This document shows, piece after piece, positions 54,747 to 63,592 of a DNA stretch of 64,000 nt (position 1 is the first letter of the stretch; each line of letters starts with the position of its first letter). The notes beneath the pieces are model-generated. The model did not search any database, was not told the origin of the DNA, and worked only from the letters and a program-made list of their open reading frames with translations. Position numbers and translations under genes: made by a program. The DNA is taken from positions 1-64,000 of the forward strand of contig FLMG01003686.1 in NCBI GenBank assembly GCA_900088475.1, written 5' to 3'. This stretch comes from Hyphochytrium catenoides. Lineage: Eukaryota > Sar > Hyphochytriomycetes > Hyphochytriales > Hyphochytriaceae.

Positions 54747-54785
54747 GGAAAAAAGTTATCCACCAACCAAAGGAATATATTTTTT

Positions 54786-54992
54786 TCAGGTAAGCCAAGA
54801 ATGGACGGCGAAAGCTACAACAAGGGTTGGGATAGACGCCAGGATCACAAACAGGAGGATTGAGCAGCATATTGAGTTCCTCAGGCCCTTTGACGCTGCG
54901 TTGCTGGTTTGATCAATTGGTACTGGATATTGGAAGTCATCGTAAGACGCGTCTGCATAGTCAGGATGCTTGTCAGTAGGTGTTGTTAGCAT
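54786..54992 (-). CDS. Small tail-anchored-type membrane protein
   Basis: 68 residues. A polar N-terminal half rich in Asp and Tyr (PDYADASYDDFQYP) is followed by a strong C-terminal hydrophobic helix (about 43-65, CCSILLFVILASIPTLVVAFAV). A TATATATAG element on the minus strand at 55016-55024 lies 23 nt upstream of the ATG. Likely a membrane protein of the virion or infected cell. Confidence 0.65.
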   Translation of the reverse strand: MLTTPTDKHPDYADASYDDFQYPVPIDQTSNAASKGLRNSICCSILLFVILASIPTLVVAFAVHSWLT

Positions 54993-55015
54993 CTTTGTAT
55001 TTACTAGCTTATATG

Positions 55016-55024
55016 CTATATATA
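55016..55024 (-). promoter_or_regulatory. TATA-like element
   Basis: TATATATAG read on the minus strand, 23 nt upstream of the ATG at 54992. Same sequence as upstream of TFIIB and the gene at 41028. Confidence 0.45.
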
Positions 55025-55049
55025 TCCTTTTTCAAAAGCCAGATGATCT

Positions 55050-55352
55050 TTATTTTCTGGAGCACGAGCAGAGAGCGTAGCCGAAGACAAGATCCACAAC
55101 AATACCAACACCTATGCCAAGCGATATATATCTGTCACGTGCCACCGCGATACCAAGGTGATAGAATAGCATTGAGAAAGCAAGAAGCGGTAAGAATGCT
55201 AGAACTCCTAACATGACCACGGAGCAGAAGGCATATGTTCTCCTAGCCAACCGAACAGCGATAGATTTCTGAGGAGCCGCCATGGCATCGTACAGTGTGA
55301 CTCCCTGTTCCAAGACGCCAAGGTCAACAGGCTGCTGCTTCTGAACTTCCAT
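55050..55352 (-). CDS. Two-pass membrane protein, 100 residues
   Basis: Hydrophobic helices at about 41-66 (FCSVVMLGVLAFLPLLAFSML) and about 76-94 (ISLGIGVGIVVDLVFGYAL), a polar N-terminus and a short Cys-Lys tail (CSCSRK). It lies in tandem with the preceding small membrane gene on the same strand. No family recognised. Confidence 0.68.
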   Translation of the reverse strand: MEVQKQQPVDLGVLEQGVTLYDAMAAPQKSIAVRLARRTYAFCSVVMLGVLAFLPLLAFSMLFYHLGIAVARDRYISLGIGVGIVVDLVFGYALCSCSRK

Positions 55353-55445
55353 GGCTACTCCCTATGTATAGATCTATAGCCATTGTACTTTAAAAAAGAG
55401 ATTTAATAGTAGAGAGCATCATATATATATACATAGAGGCAAACG

Positions 55446-56036
55446 ATGGGCTCCTGCGACTCGTGCAGATATCCGATACCGCTTGGGTCTGCTGTCTTCA
55501 CAACGAGCTCATTCTTATTAAGTAGCATCCCGCCAGAGAACAGTTTTGCGCTGTACCGCTATGACTCGGCATGCCTTGTCCTCTGTTGGGACTGGTTCTG
55601 CATCGGACGATTACTGGATTCCTTGGCAGGAGACCCCAGCTCCGATAAGTTCTACCTCAAGGTACCAGATATTACTTCAAAGTCTGCATGGATGGGTGGT
55701 TACCTAGCATATAGACAACGCTGGATGCTTGTTAAGGATGCAAAGAGACTAGTTTCAATCATGAAGAAGGTTCAATCACTTGTTACTATCTACGCTGCAG
55801 TCTATCGATGGATGAAGAAGTATAGACGAAAGAGATGGGTGACCATGTGGTCTTTGACACCCACAGGATGGGAAGCCCAGGACACCCTTAGCAAGTACTG
55901 CAAGTCCACTGCAACTACCGTGAACTTCGTCAAACGTCATCACAGTGCCCCTAACCTTATGAAGGTTATGTCGTACGAGGATATCAACCATGTAAGAGGC
56001 AACGGGGACCTGAGGGAGTCCTGGTTTTCTTTCTAA
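55446..56036 (+). CDS. Hypothetical protein with MGSCDSC acylation-type N-terminus
   Basis: 196 residues. Gly2 with Cys4/Cys7 suggests possible N-myristoylation plus palmitoylation. The middle is rich in aromatic and basic residues (YAAVYRWMKKYRRKRW), and there is no clear membrane helix. A TATATATATACATAG stretch lies just upstream (55422-55436). It starts an apparent plus-strand group with the nuclease and CYTH genes (gaps of 33 and 59 bp). Confidence 0.65.
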   Translation: MGSCDSCRYPIPLGSAVFTTSSFLLSSIPPENSFALYRYDSACLVLCWDWFCIGRLLDSLAGDPSSDKFYLKVPDITSKSAWMGGYLAYRQRWMLVKDAKRLVSIMKKVQSLVTIYAAVYRWMKKYRRKRWVTMWSLTPTGWEAQDTLSKYCKSTATTVNFVKRHHSAPNLMKVMSYEDINHVRGNGDLRESWFSF

Positions 56037-56069
56037 TTAGACTAGATTATTATAACTATAGGGAACAAG

Positions 56070-57323
56070 ATGGCGCAATCACTGACAATGCTGGATGATC
56101 TTCTGGAACTTCTTGATGGAGAGGTCGATAGTCCGTCTTCATCAAGAAGTTCCACCGCATCGTTGGCCGCTGACGATGACAGCGAAGCAGTTCAAGCGAA
56201 ATACTCTATAGACCAACCACTATGGGTCAACGCATCTGATGTGTCAGGCATGACTGGATTTAACAAGTATAAGGATGTGGTGCAGCTGGCAACTGACTAT
56301 ATCTACAAAGGGAGGCGAGATCTTTTCTTTGCTGACAGGAAGGTGAACATCAAGCCAACAACAGAGGACGAGAACATTAAAGCTTGTATTGACAAAACGA
56401 GAGCAGTCCAGGCAGATATTGTAAAGCTCCTTGATGAGACCCCTGACACGTGCACCGACCTTCAGAATCTAAATGTGAGGATTGAAGAGCAAGTACAAGA
56501 CATCTCCCGCGTTGTATCTAAGACAGAACGAGAGGTGCTACAGAAGGTACTTGATGGTAAGACTGTGGCTGATGAAGAGATCAAAATGGTGAAAAAGGGT
56601 ATTGCCTCTGACAAGAAGTATGTTAGCAAGCTCGATGATGACGAAAGAACATTTCTCAAGAAGTTCACCACAACAACAAAACCTGATACTGCTTATGAAA
56701 TGGACATCATGGAAGTGTCTGCCATACAGAGCCTGATGGAGAAGAAAGCTATCACTGACGAAGAATCGAGTAAGCTCACTGATCAACTGAAGAGTAATGT
56801 CAATAGGGCGTTTGGGATACGCAAAGAGCATTATGCCATTAGGATGTATGAACAACAAACAGGAAATCGTGTTCGAAACAATAATGATGAGCTCTACAAG
56901 CTGAAGTTCGTCAAAGAGCCGTATGATCCTTACTTCTGGGTTTGTGGTAAGGTGGATGGCGTAACGAACAAATCTGGAAGTAGAGATCGCTGCCTTGTGG
57001 AAGTAAAGAATCGCAAGACACGCATCTTCCGCCAAGTACCACTCTATGACAAGATCCAGACCTTAGTGTATATGAAGATGCTGGGCTGTACGTCATGTGA
57101 TCTCGTACAATGTCTCAATACGACACGTGGGCCGCAGATAGCAGTTAACCTCATCACACCGGACGAGAGCCTCTGGGATCTGGTACAGTCACGAATGTAT
57201 AAGTTTGTCGAGATGATCTATACGTTCCGTGAGGATGACTCTCTGCGCCATCGCTTTGTACAAGCACCCACAGATCGAGACAAGCTTGGGATTCTCAAGA
57301 ACTCATGTTCGTGGCTTACATAG
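56070..57323 (+). CDS. PD-(D/E)XK nuclease, YqaJ/viral recombinase-like
   Basis: 417 residues. N-terminal WVNASDVSGMTGFNKYKD and RKEHYAIRMYEQQTGNRV (about 250-268) fit the YqaJ-like layout. The catalytic core is GKVDGV (Asp, about 293) followed by CLVEVKNRK (E-x-K, about 308-312) and a downstream YDKIQTLVYMKMLG helix with a conserved Gln. The family includes phage lambda-type exonucleases used in recombination and many giant-virus enzymes. A long helical insert (about 100-240, Glu/Lys-rich) separates the N-terminal motif from the core. Likely acts in viral DNA recombination or processing. Confidence 0.85.
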   Translation: MAQSLTMLDDLLELLDGEVDSPSSSRSSTASLAADDDSEAVQAKYSIDQPLWVNASDVSGMTGFNKYKDVVQLATDYIYKGRRDLFFADRKVNIKPTTEDENIKACIDKTRAVQADIVKLLDETPDTCTDLQNLNVRIEEQVQDISRVVSKTEREVLQKVLDGKTVADEEIKMVKKGIASDKKYVSKLDDDERTFLKKFTTTTKPDTAYEMDIMEVSAIQSLMEKKAITDEESSKLTDQLKSNVNRAFGIRKEHYAIRMYEQQTGNRVRNNNDELYKLKFVKEPYDPYFWVCGKVDGVTNKSGSRDRCLVEVKNRKTRIFRQVPLYDKIQTLVYMKMLGCTSCDLVQCLNTTRGPQIAVNLITPDESLWDLVQSRMYKFVEMIYTFREDDSLRHRFVQAPTDRDKLGILKNSCSWLT

Positions 57324-57382
57324 TCGCGGTACTCCTCTACTGAAGTCTTTTTTTATCCGTCATATAAGTATATTAAGCGGTA

Positions 57383-58066
57383 ATGGGGAACAATAAGAAT
57401 CTACTAAAGGTATATGACGATGTACATATCGCTCCAACGGAGTTTGAATGTCGCTTCTACCTATGGCAGCCCAAAGACGAGAATGCCCTGAAGGCCAAGC
57501 TGAAGAAGCTGAAGGGTAAGAAGGTTCACGATAAGTTCCTCATGTCCCGATACATATTTGGTCTTGCTAGTAACATAGCCAAGGGCTTTGTTCGTGTAAG
57601 AAAGGAACATGACAAGGTTACTATGACTTCCAAGAGATATGACTGTCAGGACTGTGACCAGTTCCCTTCCGAGCTTGACTTAGTTGTCAGTGACTTCCAA
57701 ACTGCATATCGTATGCTACAGTCAATGGGACTAAAGCAAAAAAGTTATCAAGAGACGAAGAGAGAAACTTGGTCTGTTCCCATTCGAGGTGTGAAGGAGA
57801 TTGTGTTTGACACTATACCAGGGCTACCACCATACGTAGAGCTAGACTGTTCTACCAACGCCGCTCTGAAGGCTATTGTAAAGAAATTGGGTCTCAACTC
57901 GAAAGATGCGAAGTATGGACCCTATAGCAACAGCTTCGAGGAGCTGTACGGAATCAGTCGCAAAATTATGAATGACGCTATTCCTGAATTAACTTTCGAG
58001 ACAGTGAAGAAAGTAGTTGGACCTCTAGTGAAGAAAAATCAGAGAATGTTTGATAAATATTCCTAG
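57383..58066 (+). CDS. CYTH-domain (triphosphate tunnel) protein
   Basis: 227 residues. EFECRFYLW near residue 20 corresponds to the E-x-E-x-(K/R) signature strand. GFVRVRKEHDKVTMTSK, LDLVVSDFQTAYRMLQSMGL, KRETWSV, FDTIPGLPPYVELDC and a final helix KAIVKKLGL follow in CYTH order. CYTH enzymes hydrolyse or cyclise triphosphates (thiamine triphosphatase, CyaB, RNA triphosphatase relatives). Charged residues needed for the tunnel are mostly kept, so activity is plausible. Whether it acts on RNA 5' ends or on small metabolites cannot be told. It follows the nuclease gene on the same strand. Confidence 0.8.
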   Translation: MGNNKNLLKVYDDVHIAPTEFECRFYLWQPKDENALKAKLKKLKGKKVHDKFLMSRYIFGLASNIAKGFVRVRKEHDKVTMTSKRYDCQDCDQFPSELDLVVSDFQTAYRMLQSMGLKQKSYQETKRETWSVPIRGVKEIVFDTIPGLPPYVELDCSTNAALKAIVKKLGLNSKDAKYGPYSNSFEELYGISRKIMNDAIPELTFETVKKVVGPLVKKNQRMFDKYS

Positions 58067-58082
58067 GGTTGGCTTTGGAGTT

Positions 58083-59252
58083 CTACAATACTTTCACTAG
58101 TAGAGAAGAGCCAACTGGTGATAAACTAGGATACCGCGCCATTGGATCTTCTTGATATGCGGGGCTGAACTCCTCGTTAGCCTCAAGAATCTTAACAAGT
58201 CCATCCAGTAGAAAGTACTTAGCATCAGCCAGCAGGATCTCTCGTACTACATGATCTCGTGGAATGGGTACACGACCATAGCGGAGATAGCGTAGGATAG
58301 CTCTGAAGGCGTCCGGGTCACAGAAGACAGAGAAGCACGTCTCTCCTGTTCGACGAAAGATCTTAACATAGACCATGAAGTAAGAGTCTGGATACTGTTC
58401 TAACAAAGCTAACTCCACTGAGAAGCCTTGACCACACACTTCAAAGTGTAAGCGTTGCCGCTTCTGATTTTCAATTTCTTTGTGAACCTCATCACTTAGA
58501 ACTAGTTCCTTGAGCTGATATGATGTAAGCATCTCCGTCCTGCTATCCTGGTAAGAAGTAGGATCAGACGCAACTACCTCGCGTTCTCGCACTCGCACTG
58601 CTGCTTGATGATCTCGGTGTCGCTCTGGCTGCTGCAGCTCTCGGTGTCGCATTGGCTGCTGAGGGTCCACGTGTCGCTCTGCTTGTTGGTCTCCAGGTCG
58701 CTCTGGCTGCTGCTTGTTCTTATCGTCTACATAGAGAAGTATTTTATTGCGGTCTACGTTAGCTTGATGCTGTAACTCTGCGCAGCGCTGCTCTAACTCG
58801 TGACATCTGTTCTCCAGGTCTGTGCACCTGCACATGTCATCTACCATTACCTGTAAAGTTTTAAGGCGTTCCAGGTCTGTAAAACGAGCTTCCAGCTCGG
58901 TACAACGGGCTTCTAGCTCCCCGCAACGTCGTTCCAAGCTATTGCAACGTTCGCCGGATTTTCTGCAACGTGCTTCCAGCTCAGTCCAGCTCTTCTTTCT
59001 CAGGTCGCACCGGGCCAGCAGCGTCTCACAGAGATTCCTTAACCGTGTACGGTCACGTTTCATCTCTTCGACATAACGCTCTAATCCTTGGTAACGTGCT
59101 TCCAGCTCTGCATGACGATGCCGCAGTTGAGAGTAGTTCTCCTGCAATGAGCGGGATCTCTCATACTCCTCGATGGCCTTGGACATATATAGCATCTTCT
59201 CATCGCGAAGCTTCGTCAAATCCCTTTCGTCGAGAGCTCGTCGGTTTGTCAT
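58083..59252 (-). CDS. Coiled-coil protein with C-terminal BTB (T1-type) domain
   Basis: 389 residues. Residues about 1-175 form a long coiled coil with LEARC/LERRC repeats, followed by a Gln/Arg/His-rich linker (about 180-225). Residues about 275-375 are a BTB/POZ domain of the potassium-channel tetramerisation type (HFEVCGQGFSVELALLEQYPDS region, FCDPDAFRAILRYLRYGRVP, LLADAKYFLLDGLVKIL). BTB proteins of large DNA viruses are thought to recruit cullin-3 ubiquitin ligases; the E2 enzyme at 62925 would fit such a theme. Convergent with the CYTH gene, 16 bp apart. Confidence 0.85.
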   Translation of the reverse strand: MTNRRALDERDLTKLRDEKMLYMSKAIEEYERSRSLQENYSQLRHRHAELEARYQGLERYVEEMKRDRTRLRNLCETLLARCDLRKKSWTELEARCRKSGERCNSLERRCGELEARCTELEARFTDLERLKTLQVMVDDMCRCTDLENRCHELEQRCAELQHQANVDRNKILLYVDDKNKQQPERPGDQQAERHVDPQQPMRHRELQQPERHRDHQAAVRVREREVVASDPTSYQDSRTEMLTSYQLKELVLSDEVHKEIENQKRQRLHFEVCGQGFSVELALLEQYPDSYFMVYVKIFRRTGETCFSVFCDPDAFRAILRYLRYGRVPIPRDHVVREILLADAKYFLLDGLVKILEANEEFSPAYQEDPMARYPSLSPVGSSLLVKVL

Positions 59253-59532
59253 CTTGCTCTGCAGTTCTCTTTTTTGGTTCTGCCTATGACCTGATCTATA
59301 GACTATCTTCCAGACTGTAAAAAAAAGTATTGTAGGAGTGAGAATGTTTTTTTCTGTTTATGAGAGTACGATGTTGTAGTGTTCGCTTGTATAGGGGTGT
59401 CTAGGGTGGCTTGTGTAGTGCTAGGGGAACCATTGACGTTAGCGGTACTTGCGCCCGTCAGAAGCCCGGCGTTCTGTGTTCTGGCCACAATACAATCTTC
59501 CAGATGATCAACATCAATTTGGATTCGGAAAG

Positions 59533-60453
59533 ATGGGCGGTGGTGGCGGTGCTCCGAAGAAGCGTCGGACTGGATACGTGGCGCTACTGAACGCAATCCA
59601 ATCTGGTGATATTGCAAAAGTGCATGAGCTTACCTTTGAAGACGGTATCCAACCCCTTCGAAGGAGTGAGGCGGATGAACTATGGGAGCTTGCATGTAGG
59701 ACTCAGATGAAGGATATCGTTCGGTGCATTTCAGTGGCTAGAGCTGAACTCTTCAACGTGGGAGACCCATGGATAACGGATATTGTCCTTGGTATTTTTC
59801 GAAAGGATGATGTCCCGAGAATGGATCTCATCTATGACACCCTCACTGAGACTGCACAACATCATGACCATATCCTTGACGTGGTACTGCCTGACATCAA
59901 CCCGATTAATGCTACCCAAGTTGTCGCATATCTCTCTCAGCGAGGCTATGAATGGTTTGCGGCAGTAGTTCCTTATCTCAGTATCCCAGCATTACACGCT
60001 ATCTCGTCATTTGCCACCACCGCAGAATTGCAGAGTTGGCATCATTCACCGATGAGAGAAGACGCTCTCTACGATCTTCTTAGTACACATGATGCCGTCG
60101 AGAAACTGGCGTATCTCTCACGTCCACCCTTCAACATTCACTGTGACCATGAACAGTTGGCGTTGGTGCTACCACCTTCATGTGAGTTAGATACAGAAGT
60201 GGCAACTTTTATTTTTCTCCACTACATCTACAAAAAGCGTAGGGATACCATGCGCGTCGACCTATCCCATCTGGAGCGCGGAGAATGGCTCTCTCTACTG
60301 GATATCGCCCGTCCTTGGCTCGCGCTGGAGTATCAGAAGCTGAAGCGTATCTTCATAGTGCGATGTTTTCTTTTGCGGCATGTGATCCTCCGCCCTTCAT
60401 CTCCCTATATGAAACGCATAGCTGCAGCACAGAGTCCCATGATCTCAATGTAG
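59533..60453 (+). CDS. Ankyrin-like family protein (divergent)
   Basis: 306 residues from the ATG at 59533; upstream frame lacks ATG. Gly-rich start with a basic KKRR patch. YVALLNAIQSGDIAKVHELTF resembles a first ankyrin helix pair, after which repeats become hard to recognise. The C-terminus (IVRCFLLRHVILRPSSPYMKR) resembles the end of the gene at 61636-62868 (IVRNFLAKPLYKPGSRWLRR), so the two seem to be paralogues sharing a C-terminal motif. Function unknown. Confidence 0.6.
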   Translation: MGGGGGAPKKRRTGYVALLNAIQSGDIAKVHELTFEDGIQPLRRSEADELWELACRTQMKDIVRCISVARAELFNVGDPWITDIVLGIFRKDDVPRMDLIYDTLTETAQHHDHILDVVLPDINPINATQVVAYLSQRGYEWFAAVVPYLSIPALHAISSFATTAELQSWHHSPMREDALYDLLSTHDAVEKLAYLSRPPFNIHCDHEQLALVLPPSCELDTEVATFIFLHYIYKKRRDTMRVDLSHLERGEWLSLLDIARPWLALEYQKLKRIFIVRCFLLRHVILRPSSPYMKRIAAAQSPMISM

Positions 60454-60868
60454 ATGAGATTAGTGGTTGATGGTAAGATTTTCATTTTTGTCCCAAAGAC
60501 AGTTAACCGCTACATAGATGAGACACTAGTGCAAGAATTCAAATGATGACGCGCCTTTGGGCTGTTCCACGTGGCACATCATATGAGTCCACGCGGCCCT
60601 GGCTCGATCTCCTTATGTACCTCGTCAATGATCGTGGGACTGGCTTTGTTCTTAGCATAGATCTTACAATAGTATTGATTGTCTGTATATCAGTTCGGGA
60701 TTGGATTTCTCGAAAGGATATACAGACTAGGACAGACAGACATCGTGAGTCGAGTTCATCAAGCCTCTTATGTGAATTGCAGTCTCTAGGGTCCCGCAAG
60801 TGCTCCAGATTGAAGCCTTTTGTTGGCGCCAATCTGGAGCACTTGCTGTAACAAACACGTTATCTAGG
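60454..60868. other. Region with overlapping small frames, no supported gene
   Basis: Frames of about 100 codons exist on both strands (60543-60851 plus, 60539-60832 minus), and neither has a convincing domain. The plus frame has one weakly hydrophobic stretch (FVLSIDLTIVLIVCI). The 16-bp hairpin at 60797-60845 lies inside both, which argues that this is non-coding or that the plus frame is a poor gene. Confidence 0.4.
60797..60845. terminator. Perfect 16-bp inverted repeat, probable 3'-end hairpin
   Basis: CAAGTGCTCCAGATTG (60797-60812) and CAATCTGGAGCACTTG (60830-60845) pair perfectly around a 17-nt loop. It ends 24 bp from the stop of the minus-strand gene at 60869-61177. It is the strongest inverted repeat in the window. 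A transcript-end hairpin is the simplest reading. Confidence 0.6.
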
Positions 60869-61177
60869 TTAGACATAGACTGGCAGAAGAGAAGCACCAT
60901 AACGACGCCTTAACTCCACAGCCTGTTCCAAGTGTCTGCTATGTTTCTTGCAAGTCCTAGACTCCTTCAAAAACGAATAGGTCTCACAACCAGGATAGAT
61001 GCATCGCACTCGACCACCTGGTGCCTTTTCAGGTTCCGCGTTCACCCAAGCCGTAGCTTCTACTAGAGACGCTCGTACTTGCGGTGGGGCAACGTCACTT
61101 GAGTCTCGATCCGCAGGTGCTCGTGCTGGTCCCGTCCGAGATCGGTTATGCGAGCTTGGTTCTTGGGGAAGGTCCAT
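60869..61177 (-). CDS. Small protein with one Cys/His zinc module
   Basis: 102 residues. A disordered N-terminus (about 1-55, Pro/Arg/Ser-rich) is followed by CIYPGC...CKKHSRH (about 59-81). This has the C-x4-C-x(n)-C-x2-H spacing of the 14-module protein at 52443-53498. The tail is helical and basic. Probably a nucleic-acid or protein binder; low certainty on function. Confidence 0.6.
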   Translation of the reverse strand: MDLPQEPSSHNRSRTGPARAPADRDSSDVAPPQVRASLVEATAWVNAEPEKAPGGRVRCIYPGCETYSFLKESRTCKKHSRHLEQAVELRRRYGASLLPVYV

Positions 61178-61635
61178 CTCGCTTTCTGAGTCTAGACCCT
61201 GATTGTGCTAATGAAGATTGAAGTTGAAGCTGAAGCTGAAGCAAAGACTTGTTCCAGATGCACGCACCAGCAGCATGGCCCTGGAGAATGCAGTCCACAG
61301 AAAGGAAGCTCGACCCAGCTCTTGTTCCTGAGCTGTGTGGTAGGTGAATTGTTGGAAAATGAGCTTTGTACACCTACAGCGAACGGCCTCAGATTTTGAC
61401 GATTAGCTGGTTTGAGACTCTGACTGACCTATCACTATACTCTTAAGCTCGTCAAGCCGGGTGTTTATCATGCTGTCAAAAGTATTACTAATCTTACTCA
61501 TAAAGAATGCGATCCCAGGTTTCTCCCCACAGCTTCAAAAGTCTGTTGTGTCAAAAAGTTTTTCAGAACATTGACCGACCGCGTCTACTTATTGCTAACC
61601 CAATATAATAAAGTTTCCCAGCCAGCAGCGTCAAC
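61178..61635. other. Intergenic region, divergent
   Basis: 458 bp between divergent starts. A GAAGTT/GAAGCT hexamer run lies at 61215-61241. No supported gene; a 64-codon frame at 61205-61399 begins inside this simple repeat. An AATATAATAAAG element lies about 25 nt before the ATG at 61636. Confidence 0.45.
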
Positions 61636-62868
61636 ATGAAGTTGAAGAAAACCATTAAACAGCATCCTAAAGCTTTTGAAGGTCTTCAAGCCCGTTATAA
61701 GACCTCCGAACCACAGTCAGAGACCGTTAAGAATGCTCTACTCAGCGAACTCACAATCGCAGCGATGAATGACCGACGTCTCGATGGTCTGAAGTATGTG
61801 GTGGAACAAGGGTTTCAGTTTACTGGCGATAACTGGGCGTACGCTGTATGCCACGCCCTTGAAGATCAAGACTTTCGGTGTCTCTCCTATATGTGCCAAG
61901 TACAGACACCCCCATCCGATCTCATGCAGTTTCCCATACAGCGTTTGGGTTTGCAGACATACGAAGACGTCAGGGCCATGGTGGGTTATTTGTCAAGCCT
62001 GGGAGTTAAGGGCTCCCCAGGAACGTTAACTGCTGCGCTACAATGTTGGGGCACAGAGGTACAACCACATGATGTAGAGTTATTGCTGGGAAACGAGGGT
62101 ACACTAGGTCCCAAGCTACTGGGAGTGGCATTCAAGTTTGGCACGTTGGACGTGGTTCGCAAATTGGTAGACCTTGGGGCCCCAATGGAGTCGCAAGTAT
62201 TTACATTGGCCTTATATTCAAAGCGGTTGGAAATGGTACGGTACGTCCATGAGGCTCTGCAGATAGAGACCCTTCCCGCTTACCCCTTCAGGATTGTCAT
62301 ACAAAGTGGAGCACTACCGATTGCGGCTTACTTGGTAGAGAACGGAGGTATACCCAGCACTGTAGATATCATTGATGGATGGATCGGGACTATATGGTCC
62401 TCTGGGGGTAGGCGTGGTACTAGCGATACACTCAAAGTTATCTCTTACCTACAGAGTAAGTTTAACCATCTGAGGTACACTGACGGACAACTGGAGTCTC
62501 TTGCAGAGGCTGTTACCACATATGGATGCGCTGCATCTGCCAAGTATATGAAATGTGAGATGCAGTTTGAGTGGTCGCTCCTTTGCCTCAATTGCTTCAA
62601 CAAAATGGGGTTACCTCGTCTCTCACACAAACAACGCTTTATGGACTTCATCCTCCATAACGCTTCCAAAGAGAAAGGAAACGTTAAGGCACTGAACGAC
62701 AACGCTTATCAGGCCCTGTTACCATCTATTATGAAGTTCATGGCTAGCACATTTCATCGCATAGAGAAACAGCAAATCGTCCGAAACTTCCTCGCCAAAC
62801 CCCTCTATAAGCCAGGATCCAGATGGCTCAGGCGTACGGTAATGAAGTTTGAAGCAGACCAACAGTGA
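61636..62868 (+). CDS. Ankyrin-like repeat protein
   Basis: 410 residues. Ankyrin-type helix pairs are visible at several places: AAMNDRRLDGLKYVVEQGF (about 35-55), VAFKFGTLDVVRKLVDLGAP (about 177-197), LALYSKRLEMVRYVHEAL (about 202-220) and IVIQSGALPIAAYLVENGG (about 228-246). The repeats are spaced irregularly, as in many giant-virus ankyrin proteins. The C-terminus carries the FLAKPLYKPGSRWLRR motif shared with the gene at 59533. Likely a protein-interaction factor. Confidence 0.75.
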   Translation: MKLKKTIKQHPKAFEGLQARYKTSEPQSETVKNALLSELTIAAMNDRRLDGLKYVVEQGFQFTGDNWAYAVCHALEDQDFRCLSYMCQVQTPPSDLMQFPIQRLGLQTYEDVRAMVGYLSSLGVKGSPGTLTAALQCWGTEVQPHDVELLLGNEGTLGPKLLGVAFKFGTLDVVRKLVDLGAPMESQVFTLALYSKRLEMVRYVHEALQIETLPAYPFRIVIQSGALPIAAYLVENGGIPSTVDIIDGWIGTIWSSGGRRGTSDTLKVISYLQSKFNHLRYTDGQLESLAEAVTTYGCAASAKYMKCEMQFEWSLLCLNCFNKMGLPRLSHKQRFMDFILHNASKEKGNVKALNDNAYQALLPSIMKFMASTFHRIEKQQIVRNFLAKPLYKPGSRWLRRTVMKFEADQQ

Positions 62869-62924
62869 CAAAGAAAAAACTCCATCAGTGGAACTGGTCA
62901 TCAAGATCAATGATTTTTAGGGTA

Positions 62925-63473
62925 TCAGGTCGTTGTGACCCTAGACCTGTTTTCAAGGAGCTGTTTTACGGCTTCGAGATCTGGGTGATTCTCAATATAG
63001 TTGTTCACGAGGCCATATATTCGTACGTGGTGCTCTTGATTGTACTCTCTAGACTTCCTGGCATATTCTTGTCGAACCTCAGGTACTGTCCATATGACTC
63101 TTATACTATTCAGTGTATCATCGGGGGTGAAGCATAGTAGAGCATTCCACAGTTGTTTGGCATAGCCGGTGACCCCCAGAGACTTCACCCAACTCTCTTT
63201 ATGGAACTCACTGATGGATACACAAAGAGGTCCTCCCAGTTCAAATATACCATTCGGGGTTAGACATTCTACGGAGGGCGGCTTGTGTGGATATTCGTCA
63301 GGAATGGTGAACGTGAAGAGGATCTCTGCGCCTTTGTAGGGTTCGTGTGTCCCTACAATGAGTCCATACCAGATCCTTATATCCGTTTCGTCCATAACCA
63401 TAATAATGTTATCGTCTGCATTACGCAGGAAGCGAGAATACTGACTTGTCAGAATCTTGGTAAGTCGGTCCAT
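62925..63473 (-). CDS. E2 ubiquitin-conjugating enzyme, Ubc6/UBE2J-like
   Basis: 182 residues from the ATG at 63473; frame further upstream lacks ATG. E2 enzymes carry activated ubiquitin on a cysteine and pass it to targets. FTIPDEYPHKPPSVECLTPNG gives the core, with TPN in place of the usual HPN, as in Ubc6/UBE2J. The active-site Cys is C84 in GGPLCVSISEFH. No C-terminal membrane helix is present, unlike cellular Ubc6, so it is probably soluble. It may work with viral adaptors such as the BTB protein; that is inference. Confidence 0.9.
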   Translation of the reverse strand: MDRLTKILTSQYSRFLRNADDNIIMVMDETDIRIWYGLIVGTHEPYKGAEILFTFTIPDEYPHKPPSVECLTPNGIFELGGPLCVSISEFHKESWVKSLGVTGYAKQLWNALLCFTPDDTLNSIRVIWTVPEVRQEYARKSREYNQEHHVRIYGLVNNYIENHPDLEAVKQLLENRSRVTTT

Positions 63474-63592
63474 GCTTCCCCCTGCTGCTGTCTTAAGCAA
63501 TTTTTATTCTACAAGCACTTTTTAATTCTAATTCATTCGTGCTTATACCTTGAAAGAAAAAATATATAAAAATATTGTTGGCTCAAGCATAT

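Noticed and set aside
60543-60851. 102-codon plus-strand frame, and 97-codon minus-strand counterpart
   Set aside because: No domain, mutual overlap, and a strong hairpin runs through the 3' part.
61205-61399. 64-codon frame with an EAEAEA start
   Set aside because: Begins in a GAAGCT simple repeat and has no domain; antisense to probable promoter sequence.
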